Source of the DNA: Phaeoceros laevis
Taxonomy: Eukaryota > Anthocerotophyta > Anthocerotopsida > Notothyladales
Assembly (NCBI GenBank): GCA_049999765.1
Contig: JBNGIQ010009375.1
Location: 142,420 to 189,123 of the forward strand
Direction: 5' to 3'
Length of the DNA stretch: 46,704 bases
This document shows, one piece after another, positions 1 through 11,617 of this stretch (the first letter of the stretch is position 1; every line of letters starts with the position of its first letter). The notes below the pieces were generated by a model, which made no database searches, was not told the origin of the DNA, and saw nothing but the letters and a program-made list of their open reading frames with translations. The position numbers and the translations under genes were made by a program.

Positions 1-1254
1 CTGAAACTGTCAATGCTTTCAAGGCTCTGGTCAGGCATGCATCAACAGTGTGCTCTACTCACATTGCCTCTCTTAGCTTGTGAATTGCAGGTTGTGTTGA
101 GTGCCTCCGAAGCCCACATTCTGAATGTACCCTCCCATACATGTCCTCACTCCATGGACATCCTTTTCTCTTCCACATGGCATGGTGCGAGTTTCACGCA
201 CATTTTATGTACAACAGAGCCAGCAGACAAGCTTCAGATCTAGAAGCTTAGCCTACACGGAAAGAGAGCTGCTTTGGACAGAGTCTCAAATGGCCTATCT
301 CAGATGATGTGTGACTGGCCACCAGTGTTCAGATGGTAAATAGGTTGGAGCGGCTAATCCCTGTTTCGAAGCAGCTCAACACGACGCTGATGGCATCAAT
401 ATCTGTAGACCTGGCTCCTCTGGCCATGGCCAGAGCAGAGCACTTTACTCCTTCGCTGTAAAGTCAAATTTTCCTGAAAACCCAAGTAATGTCGGAGTGA
501 TCCGGCTTAGTATTAGGCTTATTTTTTGTTGGGCCATCGATTTCAGAGTACTGTCAGCTCAGAATTTCTGCTTACCTACGTACTGGATTGGTGTTCCTCT
601 GCAGGTGACTCCTATCCAAAAGCCTCTAAAATCCCACACCTAGTTCCATTGAATCATAAAACTTTACAATTGTATTATTGTAGGTCTTTCGTATGCATGT
701 GGCGCTCGTAAAGCTCCTTGCAGAAATGCCTCTCACCTAAACCTCCCTAGAGTCTTCAAGTTAGCTCAACCCAACCAAGGGCGATGGCGACCGCTAATCG
801 CCTCGCAGCCCGTCCTCGCGATGAGGTGAGCCGCGGCGCCTGACCTGCAACCCTAGCTGCACTCAGACTCGACTCTCTGAACCGCCTGTCGGCCAGACCA
901 GTCTCTGATTCCGCTTCCTAACTTCCTAGTTTACTCTACTTCACTGGCCTGCAGTCCTGATCACTAGAGTATCCTAGCGGCCTAGCCCAATAAATCCACC
1001 TTCTTGTTTGATGACTCACATAGAGCTGCGGACCACAGTCACAAGACAGCCCGGGTTTGCGCACCATGCATGATGGGAGAGGAGATTACGTTAGCTAGGC
1101 CATTCAACGTGGGTAAAAGCCACATGGTGGCAGTCAAAATAGCAAGGATATATCTTGTTCATGGTTTGTGTTGCTTTAGTGTGAACACGAAGTAGAATCC
1201 TCTCTGTATCCACAAGGGCCGCTCTGTTTTCCGAACCTCGGTTGAAGCTTGCCA
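1..1254. other. No supported gene; probable promoter/5' region
   Basis: I see no convincing gene on either strand. The short ORFs here have no recognisable domain and no coding-like composition. An ATG at 784 opens a 19-codon frame with a GTGAGC donor-like site inside it, but nothing continues it. The right end probably holds the promoter and 5' UTR of the gene starting near 1255. Confidence 0.4.
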
Positions 1255-3038
1255 ATGGCGGAACGGGTGACATGTCTGAAAGGTGCCCGGACAGTCGTGT
1301 ATGCTCCTGGCCGCTCCCTGATCTCTTGTCCTGGTCCGTTGCACTTGAATTCCAGCTCAGGCTGCTCAGTAAATATCCCGCATCGGCAATCTATAAGAAC
1401 TTCATTGCGAAGCGAGACGCACAAGCTGAGGGGGCGGACAAGGAATCAACTTAGGGAAAGCAGGGTCTGCACCAAATATTGGACCACGAGCTCATTTCCA
1501 TTCTTTGTAGGTGTGCTGAGTCGGGCTTGTCTTCCGGAGGTTTGCTTGGGTCTCTTTCCATGAATTCTTCAGTCCCATTGGCCATTCTCCCTCTCATTTA
1601 GGAGTCCAGAGCGTGACGAGAGTCTTCTATTCAAGCAATCCGTAATTTATCCTGTTACAGCCGACTTGGGTCCTGAAGCTTTGGCTTCGCAGATGTGGGC
1701 TCTTTTTCATGTAAAGCGTCAAAAGGGAGAACTGTGCTAGCTGTACGCAGATTGAAAGTAGACTCAGATAAGGAGGTTCAAGATGAATCTGTTGGAGAAG
1801 AAGAAGATGTTGAAGCAGGGCCCAGGGCAGTTGTACAAGCAGCATTGTGGTTTTTGGCCGGTGGCTACGTGGTGTGGCTCTTTATTCTTCCAAACGCTCC
1901 TGTAAGATCCCGGCCACATCCCGATGTACTTCACTGCGAAAGGCTTACCTTAGCTACCCAAGTCCTTGGTTTGCAGGGTCCACAAAGACCTAGTTAGTGC
2001 AGAAGTAATCTGTGATTTGCGATGAAATGAGAAATGCTTTTCCTGATACCTGCAGGGAGATCCAGTTTGGGCCATTTCTCCAGACACGATCTCGATGCTC
2101 ATTGATCTTTCGTTAAACTTCTTCTACGTCTTGCCAATCTTAAATGCAGGTAGTGATCGCTTGCAGAATTTGTTGACGCAGACATTGCTGTGGAGAATTT
2201 TTCTGCTGTTTGACGTTTTCACTGTTTGCAATTTCCGGTCAGTGCAGGTGGGGTCCATGTGATGGAGTCTCCTATAGTGCATCCTGTAAGTCATATGTGG
2301 GTTTTACCCTTGCGACTTGTTGGTCTCCTTTTTTAGCCATGAATCTGATGAAAGGTGTTGTCTACCAGACTGCAGAGGCTCTGTTCAACCTTGTCCTGGG
2401 TTGGACTGTAATGTTTGCACCATTGCTTTTCACTGATCGGAAAAGGGACCGGTTCAAAGGACCTTTGGAGCTCTGGTGGATCTTTCAGATGTTCCTGACC
2501 AACAGTGGGTGGAGTACATGGTTTTTCTGGATCTTAGTTTGAATCAACCTTTGGCAGCTGAAGGGTTGACAACTGTTGTTTTATGATGGCAGCGTTTCTT
2601 ATTCCTTACATGGCCATACGTCTAAATGCGTCAGAGGAGAAACAGAAGGAGCCATCACCAACATTGAACGAAGTCTCTAGAAAATCTTTGCATTTTCCAA
2701 AGCTCAGTTCAGCAATGACATCTGGGGCACACATTGTGGCAGCGACTGGGTCAGTCATTGGTGTCTTGACGGTTCTGTGGTTTATTCTAGGCAGGGGCGA
2801 ATTTGGAAGTTTAGCAGATAGATGGAACTTCTTTCTCAGCTATGTCAGTACTGACCGAGTTGGATACGCCTTTATATGGGATCTGGCTCTTTACTCAGCT
2901 TTCCAACCGTGGCTGATAGGAGATAACTTGTCCAACCTAGAGAAGGACAAGGTAGAACTTGTTAGCAAACTCAGGTTTGTGCCATACATTGGCCTGATTG
3001 CTTATTTGTGGGGCCTGCCTCGCAATAGAAAATTGTAG
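1255..3038 (+). CDS. Probable plastid multi-pass membrane protein, 6 exons
   Basis: Proposed exons: 1255-1510, 1693-1901, 2056-2149, 2248-2285, 2369-2504 and 2593-3038. The frame is continuous and gives about 392 aa. The first exon is the least certain. It is Ser/Arg-rich and poor in acidic residues, as in a chloroplast transit peptide. An acidic linker follows, then several hydrophobic segments: one around ALWFLAGGYVVWLFILP, one in the LNFFYVLPILNAGG region, one in ALFNLVLGWTVMFAPLLF, and two in the C-terminal third. Joining exons 5 and 6 restores a smooth conserved-looking stretch (MFLTNTFLIPYMAIRLN), which supports the splice sites. Exon 4 is only 38 nt. I believe proteins of this type occur in plants and cyanobacteria but cannot name the family. 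Function is unknown, and thylakoid or envelope location is inferred. It converges tail-to-tail with receptor gene A. Confidence 0.68.
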
Positions 3039-3261
3039 AGTGGTCCATTGACGGACACAGAATGCTCCTTCCTGGCACAATAAATAAATTGTCTAAGAAT
3101 AATTCGCCTACTCAATTCATGGTTGTACAAGTACATGGGTTAGATGCTTGGAGCGGCCTACAGCTGATCCCGACTGATCCCTACCTAAAAAACAGTCCCT
3201 CTTAATATCCAAGGAGTGTGGATATACATCCTCAGGCCCCAAGAGCTTCGCCACTGCTGTT

Positions 3262-6200
3262 CTAAACCGCGGGCAAATTGTGAGGGCTGTGAAAAATAAA
3301 CGGGTTAGTGTAAGTACGAACTGGAGGCCGTTTTACCTCACCGTTGGCATCCATGTCAACAGCTCGAGTCAGATCAAGCACCACTTCTGTCATCGTTGGC
3401 CTACTCTTGCTGTTCATCTCCACACAGTGAATAGCAATTTCAGCAATGTTCCAGGCTGTTGCCAGATTGTAATGTCCCCTCAATGAGGGATCCATGATGC
3501 CTTCCACGGATCCTTTCTGTAGAGAGTTTCGAACCTTCACAGAAAACAATTTCCGTTAGAACCCAAGAACAACTATGTGACGGAAATAAGCTAAGAAAGG
3601 GACCTCCGGCTTACCCAGTCCACAACGTTTGAACAGTTCCCTGTGGCAGATGATTTGGGATCTAAAATAGGAGAACGGCCGGAGAGAATTTCAAGAAGAA
3701 GAACTCCAAAGCTGTAAATATCGCTCTGGGCACTTAAGTTACGAGTCGCATAGTACCTGCAAAACACGAACTTGTCAGGCTTCTGTCAGCGTTAGATATC
3801 ACATTCAATCACTGGGTAGAGAAGTGCACACACTCAGGATCGAGATAGCCCCTAGTGTTGTTTACAACTGCGGCCATGTTTCCACCTTCTTCCTCCATGA
3901 CCAGCTTGGATACGCCGTAGTGCCCCACCTTGCCTTCCAAAGCTCTGCTCAAGAAGATGTTGGTGCTTTTTACATTGCGGTGAACAATGGCAGGCTTGCA
4001 AGTATGGTGCAAAAACTCCAAGCCTACTCAGACGCAGCCTTTGAGTTAGTAACATATTTAGGAAGGGAGAAAGCCAAGACTCATCTGCAAACTCCAATCA
4101 CCTTCAGCGGCATTGACGGCTATCCTGAGTCTTTCCTTCCAGGTCAAAGGGCGGCTTGCAGCGTTTGGACCTAGCGGCAGAGATTCAGCTCGGTAAGCAA
4201 ATTAAAGCATACAATCGAGACCAAAAATGTAGGACTTGAAGAAGCGTGGAAGTATGAGGGAAGACTTTTTACCGTATAGCCGGGATTGCAGTTCCCCGTC
4301 GGGCATATATGCATAGATGAACAGTATTTCGTCAACATTTTGGCTATACCCAACAAGTGGTACAACATTTTTGTGCAGTCCCACAGACAATGCATCCAGC
4401 TGTACAAAACGAGCAGCGTCATGAGGTGCCGAGACAAGAGACCATACAAGTTCCTGTGCACAACCTCATCTTTGTAGAACGGTGAGATCCTACAAAGGTT
4501 GCAGCAGCCTAAGAAAAGCGATTGTACTTGGTCCGTACCTCGTCGAGAATTTCTTGAGTTTCCCTCTTGGATTTCACGGGCATCACTTTCACAGCAATCT
4601 GTTGACCGTCGCTAAGTACACCGTAGTACACGGGCCCAAAGCCACCCGCTCCAAGTTTCTCAGCAAAGTCGTTCGTAGCACTTTTGATAGCATTGTAAGG
4701 ATAGCACAGCGCTCTGAGCCGCCTCTCTGTTGGATACATTTGATGGACCATGTTATCCGTGTCCTCAATATCGATTCCATGATGTTGCGTACCTGTGGCA
4801 CAATCTTCAACTTGTGAGTCCTTCTTCCACTTTGCCGGTCACGAACCCAGATAGAAAGATTCTCATGCACCAGCTCAAATGACAACCAGACGCAGCAACA
4901 TGAAGGTGGCGAAGTACCTGATGCTGGAGCTGGCCAAACACTTTCGGATGGTTTGTGATACTTCGGGGTTCGACAACGAAAGATACAGTATATGATGAAG
5001 AGTGTGTTGGCAACAAGTACTGTTATTAGTATGCCAGCGCCCACTCCAAGAACAAAATCAGTTTTGTTCTTGTTTTGCTCAGGAGGTGATGCTCGGTCAC
5101 GAGGAGATGAGGAAGGAATTTGAAATGTGCTGATACACCACGGCGTGGAAGCATCACATAGATTTTCGTTTCCATCAAAGCTGACGAGGTCCACATATTA
5201 GAAATGGAGAAAGGACTGTATATGTTCTAAGAGCGAGGTAGTGCTAGAAAATGCTGTGAAGCCAGAGAGAATGGAAGTTCCTCCAACCTGAAATTGGAGC
5301 CTAAGTTGGTTGCTATGCTGTGTGGGTAAGCGCCAATTAGGTCGTTGTTTCTAATGTCCCTGGTCGAAATCAGACAACCTAAGTGTTAAGCTAAATATGT
5401 GATAAATACATTGAATGCACTAAAGTTACAAAGACAAAGCAAACTTACAGCCGAATCAAGTTGGGAAGGTGCTCAAGCCAACTTGGAAACATCCCACTCA
5501 GATGGTTGGAAGCTAGGTTCCTGACCACAATAACGGATCCGTTAAGTTTGGGTAATAAATGCAATTACAGAAGAAGTTTGGGTGACAAAAAGTCTCTGAT
5601 GACCGTCAAAAGCTCACGAAACTCACAGAGTGGACAAAGACTGAAGCGCTGACAAGTCAGGTATAGATCCTGAAAAAGAATTGTTTGCAAGTGATCTGCA
5701 TTCCAAAAGGACCCTTATCAGCAGTGCTTTTCCCTCAAAGTGGGGCTTCCATCCCGACTACCAAGTAAAGGCTCCAAAGCTCCAAAGTGCTGACATACTT
5801 AAAGGTGCCCTGGGGCTGACATACTTACAGGTACTCTAGGGCTGTCAACTTGCCAATGCTTGTTGGTATTGGGCCGGACACTTTCATCCCCGACAAGTCC
5901 CTGGAAAAATTGTAGTGAGCTAGCGCTGGCTGGGACATCTTCCTCGATATTGGGTGAGCGGCTCATCCTAGTTCCTCAAAAGCGCAGACTGGATTTGTTA
6001 CTTACAAAGACGTAACACGAGGGGGAGAGTCGGAGCTGCATTGCAGTTCATCCCATGGAGCCGGCAAGCACGGGTCCCCTACCCAGTTGTTAAAGCTCAC
6101 GTTCAAGCTCTGCTTCAAATCAAATAAGGCTTGTACTGCACATCAACCAACCAAGAAGGCACCATCACTCAGCAAGATCCTATTGGGTGGACATCGCACC

Positions 6201-7642
6201 TGCAAGTAGCATCAGACAAGTATATTTTGAATCTCCCTTGTTAATCAAGTTCGATAAGGAAAACCCCAACATCAATGCGTACCCTACCGTCATTGTCACT
6301 GGCTCCAGGTCTGATCGTTGCTATGGAGTAAATCTCCAGGGCATTGAGAACCGGGTCGGGATTGGCAGGCGAACTCTTCCCCAGTTTCAAGCTCAAGTTC
6401 GAGTTCATGGAATAGTTCACCATACCATACTGGTTACACCCGAAGGGTCTATCAAGAGTGACCACTGAATCATAGTTCGGAACAAATGGCATGTATGCAT
6501 CACGCTCATTAGTGTAGAGACTCCACTCAATCTCTATCTTTCTGTTGCCAGTTGGTGGACCGAACTCGCATGAGAACAGTGAGATATAAGCCTGAAACGG
6601 GTCAGCCGGGAACCAGGGAAGTGTGAAGGAAATAGATTGCGACGTAAGAGCTGTTTGCAAAACCTCGTCTGGAGGAGAATCTACAGGACCTGATGGCCAA
6701 GAGAAGTTCTGGTTTCTGGGAGCAGTAAGGACACGAAGGCCTCTGACATCTGAGATAACGCTGAACGGGCTCCAGAATCGGTCGAACTTGTCTTGCGGAG
6801 ATCTGCAAAAGTTAAAGAGCACAACATGATGATCAGGTACTCCTGGCATTTCTGACACCCTCTGAAAAACGACTGGTAAATTGGCCACCGGTGGAGTACC
6901 TGAAGAAAGAACCTCCGAAGTTGATTCTGGCAATGAGGTAGAAATTGACATCTATATTCCGGCTGCTTGGCGCCAGCTGGTGCAGCCTAGCGACATAAGA
7001 GTTGTTTGGTAGAGGCCTCAACTCTAGGGAGTTGATGATAGGAGCCATCTGGTCAATGGTCCTGAGCAGACACACACTGATCGTTCCCTGAGGATAAAAC
7101 CTGTCCGGGCTTGTAATCGCTTCATAGTGCTCTGCCTTGTTCGAGCTCAAATCCACCACTTGCCACAAAGTAGAGTCCAAGAAGAGAGAAAATTTAGGAG
7201 GTCTTGACTGTCGATCGTAGTTCCCATAGAGAAAACTGGCCCGAATGAGGTAGGCTGTTCCTGAACGAGCTGGGATGGAATAACAATTCCGTCTGGAAGA
7301 AGAGCCAGATGGAAATGCTCGGAGGCTTTGTAGGTCTTTGTCGATATTTGTCATACTCAAGGTATAAGACCGGCCAATTTGGAGTGTGTCGGGCATCCAT
7401 TGAATTTGAGTCCTGGTGTCTGCGTAACCAGACCGAGCTCCGCAGTCTATGCTGATGAAACCTGCTGTTCCTGAGACAAGTAGCATTTCCCTGGGGTGAT
7501 CAGGAACAAGGACCTCACGCAAAGCTGACTTGGTTAGGAGCAACTGTTCTCGAAAAATACACACACCTGGATTGTTCTGACCAGAAACCGCAACCACCAG
7601 AACAGCTACCCACAGGAGCCGCAGACCCGGGTCACGGATCAT
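3262..7642 (-). CDS. Receptor gene A: malectin-like/LRR receptor pseudokinase
   Basis: Fifteen exons on the minus strand, 5' to 3': 7642-7567, 7461-6900, 6802-6288, 6135-6006, 5900-5829, 5695-5627, 5520-5449, 5359-5288, 5180-4918, 4810-4539, 4399-4273, 4170-4102, 4023-3834, 3756-3615, 3534-3262. They give about 967 aa with every phase matching. Order: signal peptide ([19 protein letters not shown]), malectin-like domain starting GFISIDCG with GNYD and INFGG motifs, GDPC motif ([10 protein letters not shown]), four LRR exons of 69-72 nt, a membrane helix ([19 protein letters not shown]), then a kinase-like domain. The glycine loop ([12 protein letters not shown]) and VAIK lysine (IAVKV) are intact. 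The catalytic loop reads [10 protein letters not shown] (HRD Asp to Asn) and the DFG site reads GHYGVSKL, so phosphotransfer is unlikely. The last 50 nt of coding sequence start GTAAAA and end TTTTCACAG; if spliced out, the C-terminus changes and the stop moves to about 3190. Confidence 0.88.
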
Positions 7643-8959
7643 GACTGCACTCGGCCGGGCCTTGCAAGAAATATATTTGTGTGTCATGAACACCCTCGCT
7701 GGGACGCAACTTCATGTGGAAGGTCAGCGCTTCCCATCCCCCCTATGCTCCACGGTAGGATGCCGGCCAGCTCCCCCGCCAAAGCTTCCTTTCAAACCTG
7801 TCCTTGATTGGAAACGCACTTGCCGCATCCTACAGCTCCAAATTGCATCCATGTCGGCAATAGGAAATTTTCTACCACAAGCCTGCAAAGAACTCACCCC
7901 GGTCTCCTAATCTTCCTGGCATTGCAGGCGCTGATCCATGCTTCTCTCAAAAACTCCATCCCCGCTTGGCCGCCAATGAGCTAGCTCGGTAGCTGCTCCT
8001 AGATCGGGAAACAGCTCGTTTAAATTGGATCGGGCACAGCGCAATGCAAGCCTTCAAGGTGGACAATTCTGCAGAAGTCGCTCACAAGCGTGGAAAGCAG
8101 CGCTCCATCCTCATCAGGTGAGCAGTCCGGACACGCAGCTCGCTCCACCTCGAGGAGAGTGCAAGGTCTTGAAACTTCTTTCTTGCGTCAGGAATGCGCA
8201 GGAGAAGGCCGTGCCTTGCGCAGCAAAGCGACCTTGGGAAGGATGCCAGCTAGCTGATTTGCCTCCGGAGCGGAGGCGGGTTGCAGCAGATGACTGTGAT
8301 TCTTTTACTGGCACGACGAGCGCACGGAGCGGCAAGTGAGGGCACGAGCAATCCGGGGCCCTCCCCCAATGGTGGTCTTTCGAGAAAAGCAAGTCAGTTG
8401 CAAGTCCGCTGCCTCGGACGCAAGGATTGACCCGCCACCTAACCACGTACACACGTGGTGATCAGCTGCTATTTATACTCCTGGCCCTAAATACATGGTT
8501 TTAGCCCTCTACAGTCACATTCCTATAGTGGATATTTTCTTAGGCAGCCACCGGATTCCAGCTAATGAGATGCTTGATGATCCTTTTAGAAGCCCCCCCT
8601 CAGGGCCGCTAGACTCTTTACTAATCTGGAAAAGCAAAAGTTGTGGCTACAGAAGGCTTGGTGGCCAATGTCTAAACTGAGAGGGAATCGTATTGCATAA
8701 GGTTTCAGCCAGGGGTTCAAAACAACCCGACGCTCGACATGACAGTGGCCCTGGTTTAGTACACTTGCACACCTGCACCTCTCAATAAAAGGTTCCCTCG
8801 GTCTGATAGACAGTACCAGCCCCCATCAGCATTTCGCCATCTCCAAATCCGTACATGTTCGAAGTTGGTGTTGCTAGAACATGCTGCACCCCTCTCAACG
8901 AAACACACAATGCATGTTTCTGATGGATGCTCATTTGAACGAGGAAAGGCACACATCTG
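7643..8959. promoter_or_regulatory. Intergenic: promoter of receptor A and 3' flank of PPR gene
   Basis: There is no convincing gene. The interval lies between the start codon of receptor A (reading left) and the stop of the PPR gene, so it should hold the receptor promoter and the PPR 3' UTR. ORFs of 60-112 codons occur on both strands, but none has a recognisable domain or a splice partner. A TATA-like stretch (CTATTTATACTC) lies near 8470 on the + strand, but no + strand gene follows it. Confidence 0.4.
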
Positions 8960-11617
8960 TCACTGGCGATCCCCACATGAGCAGACCCCGTCCTCGAAAT
9001 GGTGCACACGGTGTGCATCTCTGACGATGATTTCTCGCTTTTCAACTCGCGACATGATCTTGGTGCTACTGTGGCAGTCATTACACATGCGAAGATTCTT
9101 GGTAACCAGAAGTGTTGTGCCTTCAGGAGTATTCAAAAGGCCATATGCTAATGCCAGTTTCTCTGCATGTCCACACAGTGCATCTTCCTTTTTCATCTCT
9201 GGCATTCCCTTCAGCACCAACTCTGTTTGTGGCACGTGTCCTCCATCATCTTGCAACCTTGAATTCATGCTCCTCAGCTTTGATGAAACATTAGCAGTCT
9301 CTTCACCAACTGTGAATTCATGCACCTTGCTCTGCACTTCAATGTAAGCCCTTGCCGGCTTCTTCCAAGCGCCTGACACCTTCCGCAAGCTCTCTACTTT
9401 GTCTGCATCACTCCACCTGGCCGCATTCCAATAGATGGTAGCCATAAGGGCATATGCACTTGCACCTTCTGGTTCCAACTTAACAAGTCGGTCAAAACAA
9501 CGCCTTGCACGATCCGTGTCACCATGGCTCTTGCAGGCACATAGCAAAGATCTCCAACCCACAGCATCATTCTCAAATGGCATTGTTTGCAAAATGTCCT
9601 CTGCCTCATCGAGACGGCCCGACCGCCCAAGCAGATCAACCATGCAGTTATAATGATCAATAGTTGGCACAATTCCATGCTCATCCACCATCATTTTGAA
9701 ATACTGTTGCCCCTCGTCTACCAGGCCCTCATGGCTGCATGCTACGAGTAGACAAGTGAAAGTGGCACCATTGGGTGCCACGCCTTGCTGCAGCATCTCT
9801 TTGAAACACTGCATTGCCATTTGGCCATTGCTGTGATCTGCATAGCCATTTAGCAAAGCTGTCCATGTCACCACATCCCTGGCAGTCATACTGTCCAGTA
9901 CTTTTCGAGCATCCTCTAACCTCCCACATTTTGCATACATATCCACCAAGCTGTTGCCAACAGCTAAGTTAGATTCATATCCTCTTTCCAGAATCTGGGC
10001 ATGAAGCTCCTTTCCCACACGCAAAGCTCCTACACTAGCGCATGCTTTCACGAGGCACACAAACGTAATGTCGGTTGGACTGATGCCCTCATCTTGCATG
10101 TTTCCATAAAGCCCAAGGGCTTCTAGACCAAGCCCAACCTGAGCATATCCTGCGATCATGGCAGTCCATGTCACCACATCTCTGCTGGGTAATCTATCAA
10201 ACACTGTACGAGCATCTTCTAATCTCCCACATTTGGCATACATATCTACCAGGGAGCTGCCAACGATGGGGTCATCTTCGAGTCCCATTTCCCGAGTCTC
10301 TACATGAAGCTGTATCCCCTCGCCCAATGCCCCAATGCTGGCACAAGCTTTTAAGAGGCTGGAGATTGTAACCTGATTGGCCACTGTGATGCCTTCCTGT
10401 TGCATGCTTGCATAAAGTTTGAGGGCTTCTTCACCTAATCCCTGCTGGACATATCCTGTGATCATTGCGGTCCATGTTCCCACATTTTTTGTCCGTATAT
10501 TGTCAAATACTCTGCGAGCTTCCTCTACCGTCCCACATTTTGCATACATGTTCACCAAGCAATTGCCAACCACGATGTCATTTTCCAGTTTGCTCTGTTG
10601 AATCTGCCTATGAAGCTTCTTTCCCTGATGCAAATCTCCAACAGTTGCACAGGCCTGCAGGAGACACATAAACATCACACGATCGGCTGGAGTCACGCCA
10701 TCTTTTTGCATATCTGCATAAAGTGCGAGGGCTTCTCGGCCAAACCCATGTTGAGCATATCCTGCAATCATAGCAGTCCATGCCACCACATTTTTGCTAC
10801 TCAGTTTGTCAAAAACTTTGCGAGCATCAGCTAAGCTCCCGCATTTTGCATACATGTCCACCAGGCAGCTGCCAACAAAAACATTGGGTTCACCGCTGCT
10901 CCCGACAATATCAGCATGAACCTCCTTGGCAGTGCTGACGTCCCCACAAGCGGCACAGGCTTTGAGAACTGCTACAATTATGTAGCTATTTGGCTTCACA
11001 GTCGACTCCTTACACAGACGTCGATACAGATTGATGGCTTGGGTGGCTTGTCCATGTTCAGCATGTGCAGAGATAATGGACGCCCACATGAAGGAGTTTG
11101 GTTCACGCACTTTGGAGAAGACTTGAGTTGCTTCCTCCAGCTTTCCATGACAAGCATACATGCGAATGATGTGGTTTGCCAAGAATGCATTTGACTCGTA
11201 TCCACCTTTGAGAGCCAGGGCATGGACACGTCTACCCAGAGCTAAATCCTTCTGTTCAATGCACCTCTTCAGGACGAGGTAGAAGACAGAATTGTCAACA
11301 TAGGACCGCTGGTGCAACAGAAGGTCCAGCGCTTCAACAGCCTCAGTCAGCTGTCCCTCCTCAAATACATTTGTGGATGCAGGAGTTGATTCGGCTTCAC
11401 TGGCCCTCAAACTGGAATGATCACCTGCACCTGCCTCCACCCCGTTCCTGGCTTCCTTTCCCTGTTCAGCAGACCTGAGATCCGCGACAGAAGCGCCAAG
11501 CACAGCCTTCAACTCATCTGTTCTCACAGGATGCAGTGGCCTCTGAGGAGCCACAGAAGACGGTCTTGAAGTGAAGGTGCGGACCAAGCCTTGTAGCGGT
11601 ATCAGCGACAGCGGCAT
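8960..11617 (-). CDS. DYW-class pentatricopeptide repeat protein (organelle RNA editing factor)
   Basis: Uninterrupted 885-codon ORF with no introns. The N-terminus (MPLSLIPLQGLVRTFTSRPSS) is Arg/Ser-rich and suits mitochondrial or plastid import. Residues about 100-690 hold a PLS array with recurring LVDMYAKCG, DARKVFD and WTAMIAGYAQ motifs. Next come E/E+ regions, including a KKPARAYIEV box, and a DYW cytidine deaminase domain. The deaminase keeps the zinc-ligand signatures HAE (GHAEKLALAYGL) and CxxC (CNDCH), as well as VHHFEDGVCSCGD. Proteins of this class bind specific organelle transcripts and convert C to U at one or a few sites. The oddity is the terminus: it ends GDRQ, not the usual DYW tripeptide. 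The gene is flanked by receptors A and B but has no obvious functional link with them. The RNA target cannot be deduced here. Confidence 0.95.
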   Translation of the reverse strand: MPLSLIPLQGLVRTFTSRPSSVAPQRPLHPVRTDELKAVLGASVADLRSAEQGKEARNGVEAGAGDHSSLRASEAESTPASTNVFEEGQLTEAVEALDLLLHQRSYVDNSVFYLVLKRCIEQKDLALGRRVHALALKGGYESNAFLANHIIRMYACHGKLEEATQVFSKVREPNSFMWASIISAHAEHGQATQAINLYRRLCKESTVKPNSYIIVAVLKACAACGDVSTAKEVHADIVGSSGEPNVFVGSCLVDMYAKCGSLADARKVFDKLSSKNVVAWTAMIAGYAQHGFGREALALYADMQKDGVTPADRVMFMCLLQACATVGDLHQGKKLHRQIQQSKLENDIVVGNCLVNMYAKCGTVEEARRVFDNIRTKNVGTWTAMITGYVQQGLGEEALKLYASMQQEGITVANQVTISSLLKACASIGALGEGIQLHVETREMGLEDDPIVGSSLVDMYAKCGRLEDARTVFDRLPSRDVVTWTAMIAGYAQVGLGLEALGLYGNMQDEGISPTDITFVCLVKACASVGALRVGKELHAQILERGYESNLAVGNSLVDMYAKCGRLEDARKVLDSMTARDVVTWTALLNGYADHSNGQMAMQCFKEMLQQGVAPNGATFTCLLVACSHEGLVDEGQQYFKMMVDEHGIVPTIDHYNCMVDLLGRSGRLDEAEDILQTMPFENDAVGWRSLLCACKSHGDTDRARRCFDRLVKLEPEGASAYALMATIYWNAARWSDADKVESLRKVSGAWKKPARAYIEVQSKVHEFTVGEETANVSSKLRSMNSRLQDDGGHVPQTELVLKGMPEMKKEDALCGHAEKLALAYGLLNTPEGTTLLVTKNLRMCNDCHSSTKIMSRVEKREIIVRDAHRVHHFEDGVCSCGDRQ

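Noticed and set aside
784-843. Short ORF starting MATANRLAARPRDE with a donor-like site
   Set aside because: Nineteen codons with no matching downstream exon; cannot be distinguished from chance.
6187-6468. + strand ORF inside the receptor A ectodomain
   Set aside because: It is an antisense shadow of exon 3, which has clear malectin-like protein sequence on the minus strand.
8865-9347. + strand 160-codon ORF over the PPR C-terminus
   Set aside because: It is an antisense shadow of the DYW domain.
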